A stretch of 64,000 nt of DNA from Achromobacter xylosoxidans (GCF_014490035.1 NZ_CP061008.1:5394001-5458000), one strand, 5' to 3'. Counted from the first letter of the stretch, positions 8,764 to 18,434 are shown. The notes: generated by a model from the sequence alone, not told the origin. Numbers and translations are program-made.

Positions 8764-10014
8764 ATGTCAATTGAAAAAACCAATACGCTGGTGATCGGCG
8801 CCGGTCAGGCCGGCATCGCAATGAGCGAACACCTCGGCGCCATGGGCATTCCGCATATCGTGCTCGAGCGCAAGCGGATCGCCGAACGCTGGCGCTCCGA
8901 ACGCTGGGACTCGCTGGTCGCCAACGGCCCCGCCTGGCACGACCGCTTTCCCGGCCTGAAATTCGATGACGTCGGACCCGACGTCTTCCCGCCCAAGGAG
9001 CGCATGGCCCAGTACTTCGAGGACTACGCCAAGATGCTCAAGGCGCCGGTGCGCACTGGCGTCGAAGTCCTGCGCGTGCAGCGCAACGACAAGCGCCCGG
9101 GCTTCACCGTCACCACCTCCGCGGGCACCATCGAAGCCCAGCACGTGGTCGCCGCGACCGGCCCCTTCCAGATCCCCACCTACCCGAAGATCGTGCCGCA
9201 GGACGCCGGCATCCAGCAGCTTCACTCCTCGGCCTACAAGAATCCAGGCCAGCTGGCCGAGGGCGCCGTGCTCGTCGTCGGCGCAGGCGCCTCCGGCTCG
9301 CAGATCGCCGAAGAACTCCGCCAGGCCGGCCGCACCGTCTACCTGTCGGTGGGCGAACACTATCGCCCGCCCCGCTCCTACCGCCAGCGCGACTACTGCT
9401 GGTGGCTGGGCGCGCTGGGCATGTGGGATGAGGTCAAGAAAAAGCCCAAGCGCGAACACGTCGCCTTCGCCGTGAGCGGCTACGAAAACGGCAAGACCGT
9501 CGACTTCCGCCGCCTGGCGCGCGACGGCATCCAGCTGGTGGGCATCACCACCTCCTATGAGAACGGCGTGCTGCATTTCGCCGACAACCTCGGCCGCGAC
9601 GTCGCCCAGGGCGACGCCGACTACTTCGAGGTCCTGCGCGAAGCCGACGCCTACATCGAGCAGAACGGCCTGGACCTGCCGCCCGAGCCCGATGCCTGGA
9701 AACTGCTGCCCGACCCGGAATGCCTTACCTACCCCATCCTCAGCCTGAACCTGGCCGAGGCCGGCATCAAGACCATCCTCTGGGCGACCGGCTTCAAGGT
9801 CGACTTCAGCTGGATCGACGTCGACACCTTCGACGAAAACGGCTACCCCATCCACAAGCGCGGCATTTCCGCCGAAAAAGGCATTTACTTCCTTGGCCTG
9901 CCCAACCTCACCAACCGTAGTTCCTCGTTCATCTGGGGGGTTTGGCACGACGCCCGCTATATCGCGGACCATATCGGCATCCATCTGGATTACCTGGCGT
10001 ACGAGAAGGAATGA
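8764..10014 (+). CDS. Flavin-containing monooxygenase-like NAD(P)/FAD oxidoreductase
   Basis: This is a cytosolic flavoprotein of 416 residues. It has an FAD-binding Rossmann motif at the N-terminus (TLVIGAGQAGIAMSEHLG) and a second nucleotide motif mid-protein (VLVVGAGASGSQIAEEL). A C-terminal ILWATGFKVDFSWI matches the ATG motif of class B monooxygenases and FMO/YUCCA enzymes. It probably uses NAD(P)H and O2 to oxygenate a small N- or S-containing substrate or a ketone. The gene stands alone on the plus strand, divergent from the PotA-like operon, and is followed by a strong terminator. Confidence 0.88.
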   Translation: MSIEKTNTLVIGAGQAGIAMSEHLGAMGIPHIVLERKRIAERWRSERWDSLVANGPAWHDRFPGLKFDDVGPDVFPPKERMAQYFEDYAKMLKAPVRTGVEVLRVQRNDKRPGFTVTTSAGTIEAQHVVAATGPFQIPTYPKIVPQDAGIQQLHSSAYKNPGQLAEGAVLVVGAGASGSQIAEELRQAGRTVYLSVGEHYRPPRSYRQRDYCWWLGALGMWDEVKKKPKREHVAFAVSGYENGKTVDFRRLARDGIQLVGITTSYENGVLHFADNLGRDVAQGDADYFEVLREADAYIEQNGLDLPPEPDAWKLLPDPECLTYPILSLNLAEAGIKTILWATGFKVDFSWIDVDTFDENGYPIHKRGISAEKGIYFLGLPNLTNRSSSFIWGVWHDARYIADHIGIHLDYLAYEKE

Positions 10015-10049
10015 GGGAGGCGGCGCATGGCCGGCTGCCAGGTCAGCCA

Positions 10050-10088
10050 GAAAAAACCCGCACGCTCGTGGGAGCTGCGGGTTTTTTG
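10050..10088 (+). terminator. Rho-independent terminator after the monooxygenase gene
   Basis: An A6 run, a CCCGCA...TGCGGG stem and a T6 run form a bidirectional-looking terminator 36 bp after the monooxygenase stop. It also faces the 3' end of the convergent minus-strand catabolic operon. Confidence 0.85.
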
Positions 10089-10124
10089 CGGTCCTGGCTG
10101 GCCTACCCCATTCGGGCACTGTAG

Positions 10125-11123
10125 CTAGAGCTGGCTAGCGCTGGCATACCATTGCAGCAAGCGCTGCCGAAAGCGCTCGTCCAGTTTCCCGTATCGGGTC
10201 TGCGCATCGCCCGCCGCGTGCGGCGTGAGAATCACGTTGTGCATATTCCACAAAGGCGACGCCGGCGGCAGGGGTTCCACTTCGAAAACGTCCAGGTAAG
10301 CGCAGCGGACCTGCTCCCGTTGCAACGCCTCGATCAAGGCGTCCTCATCGGCCACCGGTCCCCGCGCAACGTTGATCAGTCCTGCCTCGGCCTTCATCTT
10401 GCCAAAGGCATCGGCATCCATGAGATGAAACGTCTCGGGCGTCAGCGGGCATGCAAGGAATACCCAGTCGGCGCGGGGCAATACCTCATCCTTCCTGTCC
10501 AGGGTGACGACACTGTCAAAATTCGGCAGGGGGCCGCAGGAAGTTCGCCTCACGCCTATGGTTTTCATGGACACGGCCTTGCATAGCCGGGCGATTTCAG
10601 CCCCGATACTGCCGACGCCCACGATCACGGCCGTATTGTTTTCAACTCCCCTCGGCTCCAACGGGCCAAAGCGCACCGGAAACCATTCATTTTCGTACTG
10701 CTTGCGGAAATGGACATGCATGTTCCGGGCAAGCATCAGCATGCCAGTGAATGCGCTCAGGGCAACCGTCGTCCCCGCGATCCCCCGCGCATCCCAGATT
10801 TGCACGCCACGGGCGCTCAATTCGTCGTAAAACGGCCGATCCAATCCGGCGGAGGGAACCTGCAGGAACCGCAACCCTCCGCATTTCCGCATCAGGTCGC
10901 AAAAATCCGACATCTTCCTTGTCAGCTCCGTTTTGGAGGACAGTTCCAGAATATCTGCTGACAGATACGCCCCTACGACCCGGGCCCTGTCCTCCTCCGC
11001 AACGCTGTGCGCGCCCTCGTAGAGCAGCCAGTCGAATACCTCGCCACAACGGGACCTGAGCAGGGCGTACCCGTCCACATCACGCCCATGCACCTCGCGG
11101 GACAAAACGATAAGCGGATTCAT
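10125..11123 (-). CDS. D-2-hydroxyacid dehydrogenase family protein
   Basis: This is a 332-residue NAD(P)-dependent reductase. It has TAVIVGVGSIGAEIARL (GxGxxG), GLINVARGPVADEDALIEAL with the catalytic Arg, CAYLDVFEVEPLPPASPLW, and VILTPHAAGD with the catalytic His. The N-terminal domain is divergent from the paralogue at 4.1 kb. It is the distal gene of the minus-strand catabolic operon, 13 bp after the aldolase gene. It may interconvert a 2-keto acid and a hydroxy acid within the pathway; the substrate is not evident. Confidence 0.87.
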   Translation of the reverse strand: MNPLIVLSREVHGRDVDGYALLRSRCGEVFDWLLYEGAHSVAEEDRARVVGAYLSADILELSSKTELTRKMSDFCDLMRKCGGLRFLQVPSAGLDRPFYDELSARGVQIWDARGIAGTTVALSAFTGMLMLARNMHVHFRKQYENEWFPVRFGPLEPRGVENNTAVIVGVGSIGAEIARLCKAVSMKTIGVRRTSCGPLPNFDSVVTLDRKDEVLPRADWVFLACPLTPETFHLMDADAFGKMKAEAGLINVARGPVADEDALIEALQREQVRCAYLDVFEVEPLPPASPLWNMHNVILTPHAAGDAQTRYGKLDERFRQRLLQWYASASQL

Positions 11124-11136
11124 GCAATGCCCCGGG

Positions 11137-11898
11137 TCAATCTTTGTAGTCCGGACATTTCTTATCCAGGAGCCGCTTCAAGGCAGGCCATTCCAATATT
11201 CCGTACGGCTTTTGCTTGCCGGGGCTGTCTGCGCTGGGTTGCAGCTTCAATTGCTGTCCCGTGCGACGTATCACCTCGTCATTTGGAAGGTTGATCTCGG
11301 CGCCGGACGACATGACGCGCAGCTGCACGGCGCACGATCTTTCAAGCCTGTAGATATTGTTGAAGGCTTCGGGGATGGTCCGGCCAGTGGCCAGCAAGCC
11401 GTGATTCCGGAGAATCATCACGTCGGCCTCCCCCAGGTCGTTCACGAGGCTTTCCTGTTCCTCGGTATCGACCACGACGCCTTGATAGTCGTGGTACGCC
11501 ACATTCACGAACCGCATCGACGTCTGCGTCAAAGGCAACAGCCCGCATTTCATTGCCGACACGGCCATGCCGTCCAACGTATGCGTATGGATGATGCATT
11601 CGACATCATGGCGAGCCTTGTGTATGGCGCTGTGGATGACGAACCCCGCTTTGTTCACACCATAGGTTTCATGGGGGTTGTAGAGAACATTGCCGTCAAC
11701 GTCCACCTTTATCAGCGACGAGGCCGTAATCTCCGAATAATGATATCCAAACGGGTTGATGAGAAATGAATCCTCGCCCGGCACTCTGGCGGAAATGTGG
11801 TTGTAGATCATGTCCAGCATTCCGAACATGTCCACCAGGCGATAGCAGGCGGCCAGATCGACTCGCAGTGCCCACTCTTCATCAGAGAACGTATGCAT
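11137..11898 (-). CDS. Class II aldolase/adducin family protein
   Basis: This 253-residue protein has the class II aldolase fold. The Zn-binding His pair is in HTHTLDGMAVS, a further metal His lies in MILRNHGLLATG, and the N-terminal DMIYNHISARVPG is also present. Family members are L-fuculose-phosphate aldolases and related lyases, with many uncharacterised members in catabolic clusters. It is located between the Bug receptor and the 2-hydroxyacid dehydrogenase gene in the operon. A role in cleaving a hydroxy-acid intermediate is inferred. Confidence 0.88.
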   Translation of the reverse strand: MHTFSDEEWALRVDLAACYRLVDMFGMLDMIYNHISARVPGEDSFLINPFGYHYSEITASSLIKVDVDGNVLYNPHETYGVNKAGFVIHSAIHKARHDVECIIHTHTLDGMAVSAMKCGLLPLTQTSMRFVNVAYHDYQGVVVDTEEQESLVNDLGEADVMILRNHGLLATGRTIPEAFNNIYRLERSCAVQLRVMSSGAEINLPNDEVIRRTGQQLKLQPSADSPGKQKPYGILEWPALKRLLDKKCPDYKD

Positions 11899-11911
11899 TG
11901 TGCCTCTCCCT

Positions 11912-12874
11912 TTATCGAGCCACGTTCATCGTGGCCAACAACTTCTCGATGCGCACTTTCTCGCTGGCCTGCAGTGCCGCCATCTCCTGCGGAGTCGACC
12001 CGACCGGCTCGCTGCCCTGAGCGATCAGCCGCTCACTGACCTCCTTGTCCCGCAAGGCATCCTGGACCGCCCGGGACAGTACGGCCGTCCGTTCATCCGA
12101 GACATCGGCCCGCACCGCGATGCCGAACCACAGCGGCAACTGATAGCCCTTCAAAGATTCACTCATTGTGGGTACGTCCGGCAGCACGTCCGACCGGACA
12201 TTGGTGGTCACGGCCAGTGGCCGGACATTGCCTTCCTTGACCTGGCCGACCACCTCATTGATGGGCGAAAAAACGAAGTCCAGCTGGCCGCCAAGAAGAT
12301 CCGTCAGCGCCGCGGCGCCGCCTTTATAGGGAATGTGCGTCATCTCGACCGACGCCATATCGGCCAGCAGGCTCGCGGACATATGTTGAACGGTGCCGTT
12401 GCCGGCGGAGCCATAGTTCAGCTTTCCGGGATTCTTCCTGGCGAATGCGACGAGATCGTCGACCGACTTGAAATCCGATTTCGCATTCACGACCAGCACG
12501 ATCGGAAGATTCGTCAGCTGCGATACGGGACGAAAATCGCGCTGCATATCGTAGTCCACGGATTTGTCCATGACTTTATTCACGATATGAGATGCCGACG
12601 TCACCAGCATGATATAGCCGTCGCTGGGCGCGCGCTTGACATACAGAGCCCCGATCCCGCCGCCGGCCCCTGGCTTATTCTCGACGATAACGGGCTGCCC
12701 GATCTTCTTGCTCATGCCTTCGGCAACGAGGCGCGCGGTGGCGTCCGTGCTGCCTCCCGCGGAATAAGGAACAACCAGCGTCAGCGGCTTTTCGGGGAAA
12801 TTCTGAGCCTGGGCGCCGACGGAAACGCCAAGCATGGACACCATAAAAACAAGGGAAGAGAACGGCACTTCCAT
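11912..12874 (-). CDS. Bug-family (TctC-like) periplasmic solute receptor
   Basis: This 320-residue receptor has a signal peptide (MEVPFSSLVFMVSMLGVSVGAQA) followed by QNFPEKPLTLVVPYSAGGSTDATARLVA, the diagnostic start of Bug proteins. Further Bug landmarks are VENKPGAGGGIGA and GKLNYGSAGNGTVQHM. Bug proteins bind carboxylates and related small molecules and may work with TctAB permeases or as sensors; no TctAB genes are nearby. It is the first of two adjacent Bug genes, separated by 117 bp from the next. Confidence 0.94.
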   Translation of the reverse strand: MEVPFSSLVFMVSMLGVSVGAQAQNFPEKPLTLVVPYSAGGSTDATARLVAEGMSKKIGQPVIVENKPGAGGGIGALYVKRAPSDGYIMLVTSASHIVNKVMDKSVDYDMQRDFRPVSQLTNLPIVLVVNAKSDFKSVDDLVAFARKNPGKLNYGSAGNGTVQHMSASLLADMASVEMTHIPYKGGAAALTDLLGGQLDFVFSPINEVVGQVKEGNVRPLAVTTNVRSDVLPDVPTMSESLKGYQLPLWFGIAVRADVSDERTAVLSRAVQDALRDKEVSERLIAQGSEPVGSTPQEMAALQASEKVRIEKLLATMNVAR

Positions 12875-12991
12875 GGAGCTGTCTCCTATTTTCTATGTTC
12901 ACTCGCAACGGAATCCGGTATTCCGGTAAGCGTGCGTCGACGTATCGGCTATTTCTTCCGACAGCTCTCCTTACGTCGAACCGCAGCCTGG

Positions 12992-13975
12992 TCAGTCCAG
13001 CTTCTCGAGTTCCGAGCTTTTTATGACCTCTGCCCAGTGGTCCTGCTGCGCCTTGATGTAGTTGCTGAAATCCTGGCCTGAACCCAGGAAGGGATACTGG
13101 CCGTGCCCCAGCAGGGTCTTCTGCGACTTTTCGGTTTTCAGGATTTCCTGGACGGCCGTCTCGATTTTCCCGGCAATCGCGGGATCCATGCCGGCCGGGC
13201 CCACGATGCCGTTCCATGGCCCGATGAGGAAATCAGCTTGGCCAGTGGCCTCGATGACCGTCGGGACCTCCGGCAGAAAAGACACGCGTTCCTTTGTGCC
13301 CACGCCGATGGCGCGCAGCTTGCCCACCTGCACCTGCGGCAGCGCCACGGCGCCGCTGATCAGGGCCATATCGATGCCTCCGCTCAGCATGCCATTCACC
13401 AGGGCGGCGTCTCCCCCGCTATATGGCACGTGCAACAAGGGCACCCCCATTCTCTTGGCGAACCACTCCCCGGCCAGATGATTGTCCGCCCCCATGCCGG
13501 CGGAACCGAACGTCAGCGGCTGTTTGGCCGCCTTTCCGGCCGCGACAAGATCGGGGATGGACTTGACGCTCGACTGGGCATTCACCGCCATCACATACGG
13601 ATACTGCGCGACGGGAGCAATGATCGTGAAGTCCTTGAAGACGTTGTAATCGATCGATTTGCGGTACATGGGTTCGATAGCCAGGGACCCGCTGCTCGCC
13701 AACAGCAGGGTGTAGCCATCCGGTTTGGCCTTTTTCACATACTGCAGGGCGATCAGGCCATTCGCGCCCGGCCGGTTCTCCACGACCACGGCCTGCCCCA
13801 GCTTGTCGCCAAGCTGCTGCGCCACATACCGGCCAATCACGTCCGTGGGGCCACCGGCGCCAAACCCGATGACGAGCGAAACGGGACGAGCGGGATAGTC
13901 AGCGGCCATGGCCTGGCCGCCGCACATGGCCACCGACATCGAGGCCAGCAGCAAGAAGTTTTTGATCTTTTTCAT
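12992..13975 (-). CDS. Bug-family (TctC-like) periplasmic solute receptor
   Basis: This is a 327-residue paralogue of the neighbouring receptor. It has signal peptide MKKIKNFLLLASMSVAMCGGQAMA, then ADYPARPVSLVIGFGAGGPTDVIGRYVA, VENRPGANGLIAL and QPLTFGSAGMGADNHLAGE. Sequence divergence from the adjacent copy suggests a different ligand or an old duplication. It follows the cupin gene by 26 bp on the same strand, so it belongs to the operon. Confidence 0.94.
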   Translation of the reverse strand: MKKIKNFLLLASMSVAMCGGQAMAADYPARPVSLVIGFGAGGPTDVIGRYVAQQLGDKLGQAVVVENRPGANGLIALQYVKKAKPDGYTLLLASSGSLAIEPMYRKSIDYNVFKDFTIIAPVAQYPYVMAVNAQSSVKSIPDLVAAGKAAKQPLTFGSAGMGADNHLAGEWFAKRMGVPLLHVPYSGGDAALVNGMLSGGIDMALISGAVALPQVQVGKLRAIGVGTKERVSFLPEVPTVIEATGQADFLIGPWNGIVGPAGMDPAIAGKIETAVQEILKTEKSQKTLLGHGQYPFLGSGQDFSNYIKAQQDHWAEVIKSSELEKLD

Positions 13976-14001
13976 TTGTCTTCCTCACCCTGGGAATCGC
14001 A

Positions 14002-14505
14002 TCAGCGGATGATGCTTTCGAGGTAGTCCTCGCTCAGGCCCACGCTCTTGTAATGGGCGCGACATTTCTCAACACGATCGAATACGTCCGTGTAACCGGT
14101 CTGCTTGCCGTTCTCGTCCACGTATATCAAGGCGCCATTGACCAGAAACCACGTCAGCATCTCGCCTTCCTCTTCCGATACCAGCGTATGGGTCTCGCCA
14201 GGTGGCTCGAAGACATAGCTTCCTTCCTTAGCCGTCCAGTCATGCTCCAGATAGCGCCACGACCCCTTCAGCACATATCCATGCACCGTCGCGGGATGGC
14301 GATGACAGCTGACGACGCCCTTACGCCGCACTCGCAGGACGCTGGTCCAGTACCCGTGCGTGATGTTGAGCAACAGCGGCTTGAACCACACGTTGTCATG
14401 AATCGGAACCCACAACCGGTCATCGCCTTCCAGCACCGGCGTCACGATCTCCTGGCGTATGCCCTTGGGTTGAAGTTCTTTCGGGAATGGCAAAACTGAG
14501 TTCAT
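14002..14505 (-). CDS. Cupin, 2,4'-dihydroxyacetophenone dioxygenase-like family
   Basis: This 167-residue single-domain cupin has HRHPATVHGYVLKGSWRYLEHDW (metal His ligands) and GSYVFEPPGETHTLVSEE (second cupin motif). The spacing and wording of these motifs match the 2,4'-dihydroxyacetophenone dioxygenase-like group as I remember it. Members bind Fe(II) and cleave C-C bonds next to carbonyls, although many are uncharacterised. The ATG at 14505 is preceded by GAAGGA, so the longer open frame was rejected. The gene lies between the GldA-like dehydrogenase and the Bug receptor. Confidence 0.82.
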   Translation of the reverse strand: MNSVLPFPKELQPKGIRQEIVTPVLEGDDRLWVPIHDNVWFKPLLLNITHGYWTSVLRVRRKGVVSCHRHPATVHGYVLKGSWRYLEHDWTAKEGSYVFEPPGETHTLVSEEEGEMLTWFLVNGALIYVDENGKQTGYTDVFDRVEKCRAHYKSVGLSEDYLESIIR

Positions 14506-14539
14506 GGTTTTTCCTTCGGTTTTCCGTTTGGATGAAATT

Positions 14540-15625
14540 TCAGGCGGTGCGACGCTCGAGTTCGAGCATCGCCTGCACGATGTCGTCTTGGAATATCTGC
14601 TGCGCTCCACCCGCCAGATAGGGCGCGGTCAATGTCTGCGCCGCCACCTCCGACAGCCGCTCCTTCGAGATGTCCGACACGCCGAAATCCCGCAGGCAGG
14701 AGGGCAAGCCGACTGCCTTGACCACTCCCAGCAGTTCGTCGAATTCGTCGCGCTGGCGCTGGCAGGCCAGCACCTGGACCAGGGAGCCATAGGCCACCAG
14801 TTCGCCGTGCAGGAAGCATTCGGTTTCCGGCATGCACGTGAGCCCACGAAGCAAGCCATGCGCCAGCGACAGGCCGCCTCCCTCGAATGCCAGTCCCGAG
14901 TACAGGACACAGGCCTCCACCAGTCGCTCGAAGTTCTCGCCCGGCCGTTGCGCCTCGCATTCGCCAATGGCGCTTATGGCGTGGATGCGGATCAGTTCAT
15001 AGCATCTGTCGGCCAGCGTTCGCGAAAGCAGCAGGCTTTGCATGCCGAAGGTATTCGGGACGGAATTCGCCACCGAGCAATCCACTTCGAATTTCTTGGA
15101 CAGGGCATCCCCGATACCAGCGACAAGCAGCCGCCTGGGCGCCTCGGCCAGGATCGACGTATCCACGAGCACCAAGTCCGGATTTCGCGCCAGCACCCTG
15201 GAATGCTTGAAGACATGTTCTTCGTAGATCGCAACCAGGCGGCTCGTCGGAGCATCGTTCGAAGCCGCCGACGGCATGATCACCATGGGCAGATTCAGGT
15301 TTGCCGCTACGGCCTTGGCGGTATCCAGCGTTTTCCCCCCGCCGAAACCGATCACGCAATCCACGGCGATATTCCGGGCAGCTGCGGTCAGGTCATCGAT
15401 GGCAGCATCGGAACAGTTTCCCGGGAAGATGAAGGCATGGATCGCCACGCCGGACTGGTTGAAACGAGGCATGTATTGCTCAAGTGCCGCGTCGTAGATC
15501 AATAGCGCCGAGTCCGCGCCCAGGCAGTCCCGGAGTATGCCTTTCAGTTCGTGCAACGCGGCAGGCCCCTGCACATATCGCGCAGGAAAGCCCGTCCCAT
15601 ATAGATTTGAGTATGTATTGGCCAT
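14540..15625 (-). CDS. Iron/zinc-containing alcohol dehydrogenase, GldA-like
   Basis: This 361-residue group III alcohol dehydrogenase has CVIGFGGGKTLDTAKAVA for NAD binding, PSAASNDAPTSRL, a metal-binding segment VAGIGDALSKKFE (Asp), and two His in LSLAHGLL and CFLHGELVAYG. This set fits glycerol dehydrogenase-like enzymes rather than maleylacetate reductase. I chose ATG 15625 (MANTYSNLYGTGFP), since upstream codons are atypical. It probably oxidises a polyol or hydroxyketone in the pathway together with the reductase upstream. Confidence 0.87.
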   Translation of the reverse strand: MANTYSNLYGTGFPARYVQGPAALHELKGILRDCLGADSALLIYDAALEQYMPRFNQSGVAIHAFIFPGNCSDAAIDDLTAAARNIAVDCVIGFGGGKTLDTAKAVAANLNLPMVIMPSAASNDAPTSRLVAIYEEHVFKHSRVLARNPDLVLVDTSILAEAPRRLLVAGIGDALSKKFEVDCSVANSVPNTFGMQSLLLSRTLADRCYELIRIHAISAIGECEAQRPGENFERLVEACVLYSGLAFEGGGLSLAHGLLRGLTCMPETECFLHGELVAYGSLVQVLACQRQRDEFDELLGVVKAVGLPSCLRDFGVSDISKERLSEVAAQTLTAPYLAGGAQQIFQDDIVQAMLELERRTA

Positions 15626-15702
15626 GAGTAACGGAAGCAATGGTGTTCCGGGGCGCCTGCGGCCCGGCATCCACTTGGCTCTAGGTTCGCGACGAAACGC
15701 GC

Positions 15703-16596
15703 CTAGCCGAGCCTGGGTTTGGGGCAGTCGTTGATTTCGGCCCAGAAGTCAGTCAGGCTGGACGTGTCCTGCCCTGCCTTGCCCGCCGCCAACGCCATTC
15801 TGAAGATGTTCCTGGTCGTGTCGCACACGGGCAGAGCCACCCGACTGCTGGCGCCCGCGTTGGAAGCCAAGGAGATGTCCTTGTATCCCAGCGCCAGATC
15901 GAAGCCCGGCGACAAATCTCCTTTCAGCACTTTGTTCGGCCATTTCTCTTTCAGTTGACCGTTGCTGGCAGTCGTGCTGGTGAGCACATTGAACGTATTG
16001 TTCAGATCCAGACCCAACGATTGCGCCAACACCAAGGCTTCGGAATTGATTTGGCAATAGCAAAGGACCATCATGTTGTTGATCAGCTTGGTACGCGTGC
16101 CGTGGCCCGCCGCACCGCAGTGATAAACGGTGGTCCCCATCTTGTACAGAACGGGCTCGACCTTTTCGAGATACCGCGCGTCGATGCCCAGCATGAACAG
16201 GGATTCTCCCTTGTCCGCATGTGCGGCCAGCCGACCCACGGGAGCATCGCCGAACACGATTCCCTTTGCCGTGAACGCCTGGAACAGCGCATCGACGGTA
16301 TCGACATCGACAGTACTCATGTCGATGTAGATGGCTCCGGGGGCAAGGTTTTCGAGGATGCCGCCCGAGCCGAGCGCCACCTCCTTGACTTGCCTTGGGC
16401 CAGGCAGCATCGTGAAGACGATATCGGCATTTCTGCACAGATCGGCCACGTCCGCCGACATATGCGCACCTTCGGCCTGGAGTCTTTTCGCTACCTCTTC
16501 GTTCAGGTCGAAAACCCAAACCTGCTCGCCCTTGCCGACCAGCGAACGTGCCAGCGAAAGTCCCATCCTGCCCAAGCCAATAAAACCGATCCTCAT
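15703..16596 (-). CDS. NAD(P)-dependent beta-hydroxyacid dehydrogenase, YihU/MmsB-like
   Basis: This 297-residue 3-hydroxyisobutyrate dehydrogenase family member has the N-terminal GFIGLGRMGLSLARSL (GxGxxG), IYIDMSTVD, DAPVGRLAAHADKG for substrate binding, the catalytic Lys in GTRTKLINNMM, and WPNKVLKGDLSPGF. The DAPVGR and WPNKVL.GDLSP wording is close to what I recall of E. coli YihU (sulfolactaldehyde/4-hydroxybutyrate reductase). The substrate could therefore be a short aldehyde or semialdehyde. It is the first gene of the minus catabolic operon and is divergent from the aldehyde dehydrogenase gene. Confidence 0.87.
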   Translation of the reverse strand: MRIGFIGLGRMGLSLARSLVGKGEQVWVFDLNEEVAKRLQAEGAHMSADVADLCRNADIVFTMLPGPRQVKEVALGSGGILENLAPGAIYIDMSTVDVDTVDALFQAFTAKGIVFGDAPVGRLAAHADKGESLFMLGIDARYLEKVEPVLYKMGTTVYHCGAAGHGTRTKLINNMMVLCYCQINSEALVLAQSLGLDLNNTFNVLTSTTASNGQLKEKWPNKVLKGDLSPGFDLALGYKDISLASNAGASSRVALPVCDTTRNIFRMALAAGKAGQDTSSLTDFWAEINDCPKPRLG

Positions 16597-16898
16597 AGCC
16601 CACTCCTTTAGACGGGCAAAGTATATCGACGATCAAAAATGCCAGAGGACGACATTTTTTCTGGCAGATAGTCGTTTTAGGCATACATCCGATCACGCTC
16701 CAGCCGCCTGAAAAACAGCCGCGTTGATAGTCGAAAAACGCATGTTTGCCAGAGAAAAAGTGGACGCTCCGCACAGTCGTTGGTTGATAGACTGCGACGA
16801 ACTCCCGCCCCGCGTTCAACCAGCTGGCCTGCTCGCGCAGATTGCCGGTGCCGCGGCGGGCAATTCCAAAAACCATATCGAGACGCGGAGATTGAGAC
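16597..16898. other. Divergent promoter region of the catabolic cluster
   Basis: This 302-bp space lies between the reductase gene (minus) and the aldehyde dehydrogenase gene (plus). It is more AT-rich than its flanks around 16610-16760. No gene is supported. Both arms of the cluster should start here, which makes it the likely target of the LysR regulator at 21.7-22.6 kb. Confidence 0.5.
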
Positions 16899-18329
16899 AT
16901 GAAGTATTCGCAATACATAGACGGCGAGTTCCGCGCAGGCACCGGCCAGGCAGAGCTGGTCCTGGTGTCGCCTGCAACGGATGAGGAACTCGGACGCTAC
17001 CGCGCCGCTTCGCCAGACGACGTCGAACGGGCGATCGGCGGCGCGCACCGCGCCTACGGCACGTGGCGCAGGACCAGCCCCACGCTCAGGTCTGAACTGC
17101 TGCGCAAAGTGGCGCAGGAAATGCGCGGAGACAGCGACAACTTGTCTCGCCAGATCACCCTCGAGCTTGGCAAACCCCTGTCCGAGGCGCGAAAGGAGGT
17201 CGACACCGCCGCGGAAATGTTCGAATGGGCCGCGGAGGAAGCGCGGCGCCTGTATGGCCGCCTGATTCCGGCCAGGACGCAAGGCGTGCAGCAGCTGGTC
17301 AAACTGGAGCCATATGGCGTGGTGGCAGGGTTTGCAGGATGGAACGCGCCTGCCATCACCCCCGCTCGCAAGATCAGCGGAGCCCTCGCCGCCGGCTGCA
17401 CGATCGTGCTCAAGCCCTCCGAGGAAACAGCCGGCGTCGCCTTGTTGATTGCGCAGGCCTGCGAACGCGCGGGCCTGCCGCAAGGCGCCGTGAACATGGT
17501 GTTTGGCGACCCCGCGTCCATTGCTGATCAGCTGTGCACCTCGTCGCGGGTGTCCATGATCACTTTCACTGGCGGAACCGAGGTGGGCAAGCTGCTGGGC
17601 GCAAAGGCGGCCTTGCACATGAAGAAAGCAACGCTGGAGCTGGGCGGCCACGCCCCCGTCGTGGTCTGGCACGATGCCGATATCGACGAGGTAGCCGCGG
17701 CAGGCGTCGCAGCCAAGTTCCGCAACGCTGGCCAGGTATGCACTTCGCCCACGCGCTTCCTTGTGCACAAGAACATCTTCGATGACTTCTGCGAAAGATT
17801 CGTCGCTCACACCCGCGCCTTGGCCGTAAAGGACCCTTTCGATCCCCAGTCGAGGATGGGGCCGCTGAAGAACAAGCGCCGCCTGGCCGCCATCGATGCC
17901 CTCGTGCGCAACGCGGTCGACTGCGGCGCCACGCTGATCGCCGGGGGCTGCGCAATCGAGGGGCGCGGCTATTTCTATCAACCCACCGTCCTGGCGCTGC
18001 GAGACAGGCGCGCGGAAGTCAGCCGCATGGAGCCTTTCGGTCCTGTGGCCCTGATGATGCCCGTGGAGGACGCCGACGAGGCCATTGCCGAGGCAAATGC
18101 GCTGCCCTTTGGGTTGGCCGCCTATGCGTTCACCAACGACATGAAACTGGCGCACCGGCTGGTCAACGAGATAGAGAGTGGCGTCGTCTGCATCAATGAT
18201 CTGCAGGCCTCGCTGCCGGAAACGCCATTTGGCGGCTTCAAGGACAGTGGATTGGGATCTGAAGGCGGCGAGGAAGGACTGCGTGAATTCCTGCGCGTGA
18301 AGTGCGTGCGTCAAGGCGGGTTGGCCTGA
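16899..18329 (+). CDS. NAD(P)-dependent aldehyde dehydrogenase
   Basis: This 476-residue member of the ALDH superfamily has N-terminal YIDGEFRAGTGQAELVLVSPATDEEL, GFAGWNAPAITPARKISGALAAGCTIVLKPSEET for cofactor binding, FTGGTEVGKLL, the catalytic Glu in LELGGHAPVVV, the nucleophile Cys in NAGQVCTSPTRF, and EPFGPVALMMPV. It is similar in length and layout to succinate-semialdehyde or betaine-aldehyde dehydrogenases. It heads the plus-strand arm and would oxidise the aldehyde made or reduced by the divergent YihU-like enzyme. Confidence 0.93.
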   Translation: MKYSQYIDGEFRAGTGQAELVLVSPATDEELGRYRAASPDDVERAIGGAHRAYGTWRRTSPTLRSELLRKVAQEMRGDSDNLSRQITLELGKPLSEARKEVDTAAEMFEWAAEEARRLYGRLIPARTQGVQQLVKLEPYGVVAGFAGWNAPAITPARKISGALAAGCTIVLKPSEETAGVALLIAQACERAGLPQGAVNMVFGDPASIADQLCTSSRVSMITFTGGTEVGKLLGAKAALHMKKATLELGGHAPVVVWHDADIDEVAAAGVAAKFRNAGQVCTSPTRFLVHKNIFDDFCERFVAHTRALAVKDPFDPQSRMGPLKNKRRLAAIDALVRNAVDCGATLIAGGCAIEGRGYFYQPTVLALRDRRAEVSRMEPFGPVALMMPVEDADEAIAEANALPFGLAAYAFTNDMKLAHRLVNEIESGVVCINDLQASLPETPFGGFKDSGLGSEGGEEGLREFLRVKCVRQGGLA

Positions 18330-18434
18330 CGCCTGATATGTTTTTTTGGCATGTTTGTCGGCGCGATTGGAAAAACTGCGCGCACATGCCCCGACTTAAG
18401 ATCCCCGCACTAAATAGAAACCATTGGGACCGTC

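Noticed and set aside
8767..10119. Minus-strand open frame of 450 codons
   Set aside because: It is the shadow of the monooxygenase gene and crosses its terminator.
16677..18314. Minus-strand open frame of 545 codons
   Set aside because: It overlaps the whole aldehyde dehydrogenase gene, which has all catalytic motifs. The mirror frame has no motif.
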